NCBI GenBank assembly: GCA_045536155.1
Contig: JAZSMZ010000022.1
Span: 1 to 11,262 of the forward strand
Reading direction: 5' to 3'
Source: JAZQNC01 sp045536155
GTDB taxonomy: Bacteria; Bacillota; Clostridia; Oscillospirales; CAG-272
Length of the DNA: 11,262 bases
A program made the translations under genes and the position numbers. The notes under the pieces were generated by a model, which did not search any database, had not been told where the DNA came from, and saw nothing but the letters and a program-made list of their open reading frames with translations. Shown here in pieces: positions 5,612-11,262 of the stretch (within the stretch, counting starts at the first letter, position 1; each line of letters begins with the position of its first letter).

Positions 5612-7843
5612 TTATTCTTCAATTTCACTCATAGAAGGAGGCAATACCTTTGCCCATTCGGTATTAGGCTCTTTACCGAGTCTGTAACGGATAACTCCGC
5701 CGTTTGCGATCTCCTCCCATTTGAGCCACGCGCGGTCAATCTCAACTCCGTTAACGCTGACACCCTGGATATAGAGATTTTCAATCGGATCGCAATCAGT
5801 TTCGATAATGAGCTTATCGCTGACTGCACAGGAATGATACTTTTTCGAAAGAGCGATCTCTGCGCGTCTGAACAAAGGGGTATTGATGTGCATGACGTTT
5901 CTTCCGGGACACATGGAGTGGAATCCGAGAGCGGTGAGCACGAACCATGCCGACATCTGACCGACATCCTCGTTACCGCAGAAACCGTATTCGGTGGTAT
6001 TATACGACTCGTTCTGAATGCGTCTTATCCAATACTGAGTTCTCCAGGGCAGACCGATATCGTTGAACATATGTACGAGGTGGTGGCAGGGCTCGTTGGG
6101 GTGATTGTACGAATCGTTCCACATAGCCGAAAGATCGGCCTCCTCCATCAATCGCTCGAGGTTTTCTGCCGCCTTTTCTCTGCCCATGAGGTTGAAAAGT
6201 CCCTGCGGATCGTGAGGTACGAACCAGGTCTGCTGGAAAATGTTGCTTTCCATGCAACCGTCATAGTCATATTCGCCGTTCCAAACGTCCCAGCTTCCGT
6301 CGCGGTTGCGTTTACGCATCCAGCCGACAGAGGTGTCGAATATCTTTTTGTAGTTATATGCACGCTCAGTGAATAGCTTTTCGTTTTCGCTGTCGCCAAG
6401 CTCCTTGGCAAGCATCGAGATACACCAATCAGCATAGACGTTTTCAAGAGTGTAGGACACGTCGTTGGGCATATATCCGAGTGTGTTCATATCATCGGCG
6501 CCAAAGCGGCCGGTATTGGGATCAAATGCGGTTTTAAGGCAGATATCGTATGCTCGCTTGATGTCGAAATCGCGTATTCCCTTACGGTAGGCATCGAGCA
6601 CGACTGAGATTCCGGGGTCGCCGATCATGCAGTTGGCTTCGTTATTGAAAAGCTCCCAGCGCGGAAAAGATACACATTTGTTTTCAGCAACGTCGATAAG
6701 GGTATGCATCATGTCGTTGATGGCATCGGGCTTGACGAGTGTGAGAAGGGGAAATTCGCTTCTGAATACGTCCCAGCCGCTGAAAACGGTGCGCTTTTGG
6801 AACTTATCGGTGCGGCAGATAGTACCGTCGGCCGACAGATAGTTGCCGTTTACGTCGGAGAACATACGGGGATCGAGCAGAGCGTGATAAAGAGTGGTAT
6901 AGAAAACGGTAAGCTTTTCGTCGTCTCCGCCTTCAACTTTGACTCCATCAAAGATATCGTCCCACATATCGGTAACTTCTTTATGCATCATATCAAAGGA
7001 CTTGTCCTTTGCCTCGGCATTGAAGTTGTCTCTTGCGCCCTCGATGTTGATGTACGATATACCGACTTTAAGGCAAATGGGAGTCGCCGAAGGTGCAAAT
7101 TCAGCGTAGAACCAAAGCTCTTCGCCGCTGTATTCATTTGTCATTGTTTCAACGGGTGCATTCTTGTTCCAAAGACCGTATCTGCCCCATTTTTCGCTGA
7201 ATTCGGCGTGGAAAAAGAGGTTGTAGTCAACACCGCCGACTCCCCGTCCGAATCCGCCGTGGCTGGAGGGACAATGGATCTGTCCTTCGATCACGCCGTT
7301 ATCGAGTATTTTTAGGTTCTGCAACGGAGAGCGTCCCGCAACGCGGCGGGCAAGATTGATCTGCACACGTCGTAATTCATTTTCGGGATAAGTCATGCGG
7401 ATCATACCAGCATGGACAGAAACGGTTGTTTCGGCGCGCACGCCGTAAGTATCGAGAGTTACAGCATAATAACCCGCCTCGGTGACTTCGGTTTCATGTC
7501 TGAAATCCGATTCATAACCTCTGTCAGAGCGAGTTGTGAGCGCGTCCTCGTAGGTGCCCGAGAGCAGATTGAGCTCACCCGTTGTGGGCATGACCTGGAA
7601 GTTTCCGAGGTCACCGTACCAGCCCACACCCGACATATGATTTATGCTGAATCCGTCGATAGTTTTGTGATGATAGCTGTAGCCCGAGCCGTTGTCGCCA
7701 CCCTCGAGAGTGTCGGGACCGAACTGTACCATACCGAAAGGGGCGATCGCACCGGGATGTGTCTTTCCGCCGCCGTGAACGCTGGTGGCCTTCATATCGC
7801 CTATCGTGCCGATTTTTGTGCTTACATATTTACTGTATTTCAT
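5612..7843 (-). CDS. Family GH92 glycoside hydrolase (alpha-mannosidase-like), predicted cytoplasmic
   Basis: GH92 enzymes are calcium-dependent exo-acting alpha-mannosidases. Family signatures run the length of the 743 residues: HPGAIAPFGMVQFGPDT (29-45), GFSINHMSGVGWYGD (64-78) and MPTTGE (85-90) in the N-terminal beta-sandwich; then the helical barrel with FSGWDVFRSEFPLL (354-367), TLENVYADW (465-473), QTWFVPHD (538-545), NEPCHH (583-588) and GNEDVGQMSAW (623-633). The Glu in the NEP motif corresponds to the proposed general acid. GNED replaces the commoner GNDD. There is no signal peptide or lipobox, unlike the exported Bacteroides enzymes, so it probably acts on imported manno-oligosaccharides or glycan fragments. 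ATG at 7843 is chosen because GAGGA lies about 8 nt upstream; the alternative ATG at 7858 overlaps that site. The gene is transcribed alone and no transporter or other glycosidase is adjacent. Bond specificity (1,2, 1,3 or 1,4) cannot be read. Confidence 0.93.
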   Translation of the reverse strand: MKYSKYVSTKIGTIGDMKATSVHGGGKTHPGAIAPFGMVQFGPDTLEGGDNGSGYSYHHKTIDGFSINHMSGVGWYGDLGNFQVMPTTGELNLLSGTYEDALTTRSDRGYESDFRHETEVTEAGYYAVTLDTYGVRAETTVSVHAGMIRMTYPENELRRVQINLARRVAGRSPLQNLKILDNGVIEGQIHCPSSHGGFGRGVGGVDYNLFFHAEFSEKWGRYGLWNKNAPVETMTNEYSGEELWFYAEFAPSATPICLKVGISYINIEGARDNFNAEAKDKSFDMMHKEVTDMWDDIFDGVKVEGGDDEKLTVFYTTLYHALLDPRMFSDVNGNYLSADGTICRTDKFQKRTVFSGWDVFRSEFPLLTLVKPDAINDMMHTLIDVAENKCVSFPRWELFNNEANCMIGDPGISVVLDAYRKGIRDFDIKRAYDICLKTAFDPNTGRFGADDMNTLGYMPNDVSYTLENVYADWCISMLAKELGDSENEKLFTERAYNYKKIFDTSVGWMRKRNRDGSWDVWNGEYDYDGCMESNIFQQTWFVPHDPQGLFNLMGREKAAENLERLMEEADLSAMWNDSYNHPNEPCHHLVHMFNDIGLPWRTQYWIRRIQNESYNTTEYGFCGNEDVGQMSAWFVLTALGFHSMCPGRNVMHINTPLFRRAEIALSKKYHSCAVSDKLIIETDCDPIENLYIQGVSVNGVEIDRAWLKWEEIANGGVIRYRLGKEPNTEWAKVLPPSMSEIEE

Positions 7844-7895
7844 GGCAAATATCCTCATTACAAATGTAACTTTAAACCCACATTGGAGTTTTGTA

Positions 7896-7913
7896 TAAAT
7901 AATATATTATTTA
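7896..7913. promoter_or_regulatory. 18-bp perfect AT-only palindrome over the GH92 promoter -10 region
   Basis: The segment TAAATAATATATTATTTA reads the same on both strands and covers the -10 hexamer of the GH92 promoter. It could be an operator for a dimeric repressor. Because it is made only of A and T in an AT-rich spacer, chance is a real alternative. No regulator gene is adjacent. Confidence 0.35.
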
Positions 7914-7927
7914 CGCATCAAAGTCAA
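7899..7927 (-). promoter_or_regulatory. Promoter of the GH92 gene
   Basis: On the minus strand, TTGACT (7922-7927) is followed after 17 bp by TATTAT (7899-7904); each hexamer is one base off consensus. Transcription would start near 7892, giving a leader of about 48 nt. The -10 region overlaps an 18-bp perfect AT palindrome (7896-7913), and the -35 lies in a tandem repeat. Both are possible regulator contacts. Confidence 0.7.
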
Positions 7928-7941
7928 TAAAAAGTCAATAA
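7920..7941. repeat. Two tandem copies of an 11-bp direct repeat
   Basis: AAAGTCAATAA occurs twice back to back (7920-7930 and 7931-7941). Read on the minus strand, each copy contains TTGACT, so the GH92 promoter -35 element (7922-7927) is duplicated one helical turn upstream (7933-7938). Only the inner copy has proper spacing to a -10 element. It could be an activator site, or the product of slippage. Confidence 0.6.
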
Positions 7942-7961
7942 AAACTTTTTAAATTTTACTA

Positions 7962-7990
7962 TTGCACACGCCACTTTAATGTGTTATAAT
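7962..7990 (+). promoter_or_regulatory. Promoter of the aminotransferase gene
   Basis: TTGCAC (7962-7967), a 17-bp spacer and a perfect TATAAT (7985-7990) lie 32 bp upstream of the ATG at 8023. Transcription would start near 7997. The transcript reads an AGGAAG ribosome binding site at 8008-8013, 9 nt from the start codon. Confidence 0.78.
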
Positions 7991-8022
7991 ATAAAAAATA
8001 TTTTTTCAGGAAGTACACAGCT

Positions 8023-9216
8023 ATGGATTACAGAATTTCAGATAAAATGGTCAACATGAAGCCGTCGGCGATACGCGAGATATTCAAGAGTCTTGCAGAT
8101 CCGTCTATCATCGCTTTTGCGGCCGGCAACCCCGCACCCGAGTCCTTCCCTGTTGAGGCTATTAAAAAGTTTTCGGCTGAAATAATGGAAAACGAGCCTA
8201 TTACCGCGCTTCAGTACTCGATTACAGAAGGTTATCCCGCATTGCGCGAGGCTGTTGCTGCCCGGATGAAGGAAAAATTCGACATCGGGCGCGACTTTGA
8301 TAGCACGATTATCACATCGGGCGGTCAGCAGGCTCTTGAGCTCGCCTGCAAGGTAATGTGCTCGGAGGGCGACATCGTTATCGCTGAAAATCCTTCGTTT
8401 ATCGGTGCGCTCAACTCATTTAGATCGCTCGGTGCCAAGATAGTCGGAGTAGAGCTCGAAGATGACGGCATTTCGATCGAGAAGCTTGAAGAAGCACTTA
8501 AAAACAATCCCAAGGCTAAGCTCTTGTATGTTATTCCAACCTTCCACAATCCCGCCGGAATCACAACATCGCTTGAAAAGCGCAAGGCGATCTACTCCCT
8601 CGCAAAGCAGTACAACGTAATGATTCTTGAAGATAATCCTTACGGTGAGCTTCGTTTTGCAGGCGACGATATTCCCACCATAAAGAGCATGGACGAGGAC
8701 GGAATCGTAATTTATGCCTCCACCTTCTCGAAGATCCTTTCTGCAGGTATGCGTGTCGGATTTGTGTGCGCTCCCAACACGATCATCCAGAAGATGGTCG
8801 TTGCAAAGCAGGTCGAAGACGTACATACCAACATCTTTTTCCAGATGATCTGCCACCGTTTCTTAACTCAGTACGATGCAAACGGACACATCGATTCCAT
8901 CTGCTCTCTCTATCGCAAGAAGTGCAATCTCATGCTCGATGCAATGGACAAGCACTTCCCAAAAGAGATAAAATATACTCGCCCCGAGGGCGGACTTTTC
9001 CTTTGGGTGACCCTTCCCGAAAACGCGAAGCTGACAATGCCCGAGATCGTTCAGAAAGCACTTGAAAACAAGGTTGCCGTCGTTCCCGGAACTGCATTCA
9101 ACTGCGACGTTGCCGCTCCGTCGAATTCCTTCAGACTGAACTACTCCACCCCGTCCGACGAGCAGATCGTGCGCGGTATCGAGATACTCGGCAAGATATT
9201 ACACGAAGCAATATAA
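8023..9216 (+). CDS. PLP-dependent class I/II aminotransferase (2-aminoadipate / aromatic aminotransferase-like)
   Basis: This is a fold-type I PLP enzyme of 397 residues that transfers an amino group from an amino acid to a 2-oxo acid. Seen: FAAGNPAPESFP (32-43) near the N-terminus, SGGQQAL (99-105) for cofactor phosphate binding, HNPAG with Asn176 (175-179), EDNPYGELRF (203-212) with Asp204 and Tyr207, Schiff-base Lys237 in STFSKILSAGMRVGF, and Arg371 in FRLNYS for the substrate carboxylate. The HNPAG/EDNPYGELRF pattern places it in the LysN/alpha-aminoadipate/KAT-like subgroup. It lacks the helix-turn-helix domain of MocR regulators, so it is an enzyme and not a transcription factor. Substrate specificity (aromatic, branched-chain, aminoadipate) is not resolvable. 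It is transcribed alone, from its own promoter to a terminator shared with the convergent HAD gene. Confidence 0.93.
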   Translation: MDYRISDKMVNMKPSAIREIFKSLADPSIIAFAAGNPAPESFPVEAIKKFSAEIMENEPITALQYSITEGYPALREAVAARMKEKFDIGRDFDSTIITSGGQQALELACKVMCSEGDIVIAENPSFIGALNSFRSLGAKIVGVELEDDGISIEKLEEALKNNPKAKLLYVIPTFHNPAGITTSLEKRKAIYSLAKQYNVMILEDNPYGELRFAGDDIPTIKSMDEDGIVIYASTFSKILSAGMRVGFVCAPNTIIQKMVVAKQVEDVHTNIFFQMICHRFLTQYDANGHIDSICSLYRKKCNLMLDAMDKHFPKEIKYTRPEGGLFLWVTLPENAKLTMPEIVQKALENKVAVVPGTAFNCDVAAPSNSFRLNYSTPSDEQIVRGIEILGKILHEAI

Positions 9217-9217
9217 C

Positions 9218-9248
9218 AAAAAAGCGGATGCACAGCATCCGTTTTTTT
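9218..9248. terminator. Bidirectional terminator between the convergent aminotransferase and HAD genes
   Basis: A perfect 7-bp stem, CGGATGC (9225-9231) with GCATCCG (9235-9241), and a 3-nt ACA loop are flanked by an A-run on the left and a T-run on the right. It therefore terminates plus-strand transcripts of the aminotransferase, and by symmetry the minus-strand HAD transcript. The T-run overlaps the HAD stop codon at 9247-9249. Confidence 0.88.
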
Positions 9249-9882
9249 ATTCGAATATTAGTTTTTCTATCTCGCTTAAATCATTGTAAACGGCAACGCC
9301 ATCATCAAACGCGCTTCGTGCGGCGTGCCCGCCAAGCACAGCGGCAAAATCAACTCCCATCGCTTTTGCGGTATCGTGATCGTGAGGTGTGTCTCCGATC
9401 ATAAGAGCGTTTTCGACTTTGTTGTTTTTTATCCAATCGATAGCGGCAGCCGTTTTCGAATAGGCATATATATCGCTAAGCCCGATCACTTCGTCGAAAT
9501 ATTCGTCTATTCCAAGCGATCTTATCTGCCCTTTGAGCATATTGATCTCTGTTGCAGAGAGAAGAATCTGCTTTATGTTTGACATTTTGATCCTTTTAAT
9601 AAGCTCTTTGACACCGTCATAAAGCTTCGCTTTTTTGACGTTTTCAAGATAAAGCGCCACCCACTCGTTTGCAAGCGGATCGTACCCTTCGCCGTCGATA
9701 TCAAATCCGAGCCTGCGGTAGTAATCGATTATCGGAAAAGAAAAAACGGAGTGGTAATATTCAAGAGAGTTGATCGTTTTAAGGCCGCGCTTTTTGAGCA
9801 TTACGTTTACGCTGTCGATGCCGGTTTTAACGTCGTTGAGAAGTGTGCCGTTAAAATCCCATATAATGTGTGTATATTTCAT
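9247..9882 (-). CDS. HAD-superfamily hydrolase, phosphoglycolate phosphatase-like, with DFNGT motif I
   Basis: A 211-residue HAD subfamily I protein, probably a cytoplasmic small-molecule phosphatase. Motif I is DFNGTLLND with nucleophile Asp9; motif II is LLSAT (Ser109); motif III is probably Lys143 in YSKT; motif IV is GDTPHDHD with Asp164 and Asp168. An alpha-helical cap (about residues 17-85) sits between motif I and the core, as in phosphoglycolate phosphatase-like proteins. Position +2 after the nucleophile, normally the Asp acid/base of DxDGT, is Asn11. The substrate is unknown. ATG at 9882 is preferred over ATG at 9894 because a GGGAA stretch lies about 7 nt upstream of it and because the promoter would leave only about 12 nt of leader for the other. 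The gene is transcribed alone and diverges from cca. Confidence 0.88.
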   Translation of the reverse strand: MKYTHIIWDFNGTLLNDVKTGIDSVNVMLKKRGLKTINSLEYYHSVFSFPIIDYYRRLGFDIDGEGYDPLANEWVALYLENVKKAKLYDGVKELIKRIKMSNIKQILLSATEINMLKGQIRSLGIDEYFDEVIGLSDIYAYSKTAAAIDWIKNNKVENALMIGDTPHDHDTAKAMGVDFAAVLGGHAARSAFDDGVAVYNDLSEIEKLIFE

Positions 9883-9913
9883 AATAATTCCCATTTGAAT
9901 GATTTACACATCA

Positions 9914-9942
9914 ATCATACCATTCATTTTCCGCGCTGTCAA
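9914..9942 (-). promoter_or_regulatory. Promoter of the HAD hydrolase gene
   Basis: On the minus strand, a perfect TTGACA (9937-9942) is followed after 17 bp by TATGAT (9914-9919). Transcription would start near 9907, about 25 nt before the ATG at 9882. The -35 faces that of the divergent cca promoter. Confidence 0.8.
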
Positions 9943-9961
9943 GTCGGCGCATTTCTTGACA
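9937..9961. repeat. Inverted repeat formed by two opposed -35 elements
   Basis: TGTCAAG (9937-9943) and CTTGACA (9955-9961) are perfect 7-bp inverted copies separated by 11 bp. They contain the -35 hexamers of the divergent HAD and cca promoters. Because the two transcription units share this symmetric block, polymerase binding on one side may exclude binding on the other. Confidence 0.6.
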
Positions 9962-9984
9962 GGCAATTTGGCGTATGGTATAAT
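9956..9984 (+). promoter_or_regulatory. Full-consensus promoter of cca
   Basis: TTGACA (9956-9961), a 17-bp spacer and TATAAT (9979-9984) match the sigma-70/sigma-A consensus in all twelve positions. Transcription would start near 9991, so the leader is under 20 nt and consists almost entirely of the ribosome binding site. Constitutive expression is expected. Confidence 0.88.
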
Positions 9985-10008
9985 ACTCAAAAAGAGGAGG
10001 TGTATCAG

Positions 10009-11220
10009 TTGAACAACGTTAAAATTACTATGCCCGATTACGCCGCATGCGCTATACATCTTCTCGAGAAGGCCGGTTACCGCGCTTATGCCGTGGGAGG
10101 GTGCGTGCGTGACTCGATTTTAGGTATCGTGCCGAACGACTGGGATATATGCACCTCGGCACTTCCAAAGGAGATCGCTGAAGTATTTTCGTCGTACAAA
10201 ACCGTAAACACGGGTATTGAGCACGGTACTGTTACCGTGATCTTAAACGGTAATCAGCTTGAGATCACCACCTTTCGCCGCGACGGCAATTATACCGACA
10301 ACCGCCATCCCGACAAGGTCGAGTTTGTATGCACCCTGTCTGACGATCTTTCCAGGCGCGACTTTACCGTCAATGCCATGGCATACAGCGAGCACGACGG
10401 ATTGATCGATCTTTACGGCGGACTATGCGACCTTGATACAGGCATGATCCGATGCGTGGGAGACGCTGAAAAGCGTTTTGAAGAAGATGCGCTTCGCATC
10501 ATGCGCGCACTTCGTTTTGCATCTCGCTACGGCTTTGAGATCGAGGATAATACCGCCAACGCCATTCGAAAAATGGCACATTTGCTTAAAAACATTTCCT
10601 TTGAACGCATTTCGTCCGAGCTGCGCGGAATCGTATCAGGCAAATGCGGCGGAAAAATGCTTGCCACTTTCGGTGAAGTGCTTACCGCTATCCTTCCCTT
10701 TACGCCAAGCAAAAGTGCATTAATCGCCGTTGATCTTACTCCCGAAGACGTAAATCTGCGTCTTGCGTTGCTGCTTTATGAAAGCAGCTTCGATGTTTCG
10801 CTCACGCTTAAAAACTTAAGATTTGACAAGAAAAGTGCCGACGATATTGCCTCTATTGCGGGGCATTTAAAGGCTGAATTGCCCATGTGCGAATACGAAA
10901 TATGCAAAACAGCATCCACTCTCGGACACGACAGATTCGTTCGCCTTTTACAGGGCAAAAAGGCGCTTTTGCAGGCACTGGCCTCTGATTGCAAGCCGGC
11001 CATTGAATGCAAAATTATATACGAGCGTATGTCAAAAGAAGGACGGTGCCCCTCACCATCCGATCTTACGGTAAAAGGCACCGATCTTATTATGCTTGGA
11101 TACGGCGAGGGCAAGGACATCGGCCAAGTGCAAAGACGTTTACTCGACATGATCTATTCGGGCGAAGTAAAAAACGAGCGTGACGCTCTTTTAAAGCTTG
11201 CCGAGAAGCTCAAGGCTTGA
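10009..11220 (+). CDS. cca: CCA tRNA nucleotidyltransferase (class II), TTG start
   Basis: The enzyme adds or repairs the 3' CCA end of tRNAs using CTP and ATP. Class II motifs are visible in order over 403 residues: GGCVRD (30-35), catalytic DWD (44-46), RRDFTVNAMAY (116-126), DLYGG (134-138), and EEDALRIMRALRFAS (158-172) with the EDxxR nucleotide-selecting motif at 159-163, then a helical C-terminal region including SFERISSEL (197-205). The start is TTG at 10009, set by AGGAGG at 9995-10000 with 8 nt spacing. The in-frame GTG at 10000 is part of that site, and ATG at 10030 is too far from it. An open frame extends further upstream but crosses the promoter. Whether it adds full CCA, or only CC or A, cannot be told from this sequence. 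The gene is probably constitutive and diverges from the HAD gene. Confidence 0.95.
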   Translation: MNNVKITMPDYAACAIHLLEKAGYRAYAVGGCVRDSILGIVPNDWDICTSALPKEIAEVFSSYKTVNTGIEHGTVTVILNGNQLEITTFRRDGNYTDNRHPDKVEFVCTLSDDLSRRDFTVNAMAYSEHDGLIDLYGGLCDLDTGMIRCVGDAEKRFEEDALRIMRALRFASRYGFEIEDNTANAIRKMAHLLKNISFERISSELRGIVSGKCGGKMLATFGEVLTAILPFTPSKSALIAVDLTPEDVNLRLALLLYESSFDVSLTLKNLRFDKKSADDIASIAGHLKAELPMCEYEICKTASTLGHDRFVRLLQGKKALLQALASDCKPAIECKIIYERMSKEGRCPSPSDLTVKGTDLIMLGYGEGKDIGQVQRRLLDMIYSGEVKNERDALLKLAEKLKA

Positions 11221-11262
11221 ATCCTTTTCCTTTTGCTTCGACTTTATCTCTTCAACAGCCAT
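11221..11262. other. Unassigned right edge after cca
   Basis: Only 42 bases follow the cca stop. No terminator hairpin is present in them. A minus-strand frame is open from the window edge to a TAA at 11191-11193 and would give a short Lys/Glu-rich tail overlapping the end of cca. It might be the C-terminus of a convergent gene, but the two other minus frames also close here (at 11244 and 11252), so the frame cannot be chosen. Confidence 0.25.

Noticed and set aside
6704..7315. 203-codon plus-strand open frame inside the GH92 gene
   Set aside because: Antisense to conserved GH92 motifs, with no initiation signals.
8023..9216. MocR/GntR-type transcription factor
   Set aside because: The aminotransferase domain is complete but there is no N-terminal helix-turn-helix region; the protein starts directly with the enzyme fold.
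9751..10008. N-terminal extension of cca upstream of the TTG start
   Set aside because: It overlaps the HAD gene and runs through both divergent promoters; family similarity begins only after TTG 10009.

Overview
The window looks like an ordinary chromosomal stretch from a Gram-positive, low-to-moderate GC bacterium, most likely an anaerobic Clostridia-type member of the Bacillota. This is inferred from the strong AGGAGG-type ribosome binding sites, sigma-A promoters with 17-bp spacers, a PurF with an EE-Cys propeptide junction, the long form of orotidine decarboxylase, and compact gene spacing. There is no rRNA, tRNA, CRISPR array, transposase, integrase or phage gene, and I see no sign of horizontal transfer.

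Left part (1-5541, all minus strand): two nucleotide-biosynthesis transcription units lie head to tail. The first starts at a promoter at 5513-5541 and reads pyrC (dihydroorotase), pyrF (orotidine 5'-phosphate decarboxylase), then a sugar phosphate isomerase/epimerase-type TIM barrel. It ends at a strong hairpin terminator at 2646-2678. The second starts at a promoter at 2563-2591 and reads a second, distantly related TIM-barrel protein, a membrane-anchored protein of unknown function, purE, and purF, which runs off the left edge. So one xylose-isomerase-like TIM-barrel gene is tied to a pyrimidine operon and another to a purine operon.

Middle (5577-7990): a single minus-strand gene for a family GH92 alpha-mannosidase-like enzyme without a signal peptide. 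It has its own promoter and a bidirectional terminator. It diverges from the next gene across about 180 bp that holds two good promoters, an 11-bp tandem repeat and an 18-bp AT palindrome.

Right part (7962-11262): a PLP-dependent class I/II aminotransferase on the plus strand converges on a HAD-family phosphatase-like gene on the minus strand, with one shared terminator. The HAD gene diverges from a CCA tRNA nucleotidyltransferase gene that starts at TTG. Their back-to-back promoters both carry a perfect TTGACA, arranged as an inverted repeat.

All genes except the membrane-anchored protein fall into known families. I found no convincing evidence of a wholly new system. The points most worth a second look are a dihydroorotase lacking the N-terminal half of its beta-sandwich domain, a hairpin placed between a Shine-Dalgarno-like site and the purE start, and the coupling of TIM-barrel isomerase genes to purine and pyrimidine operons.
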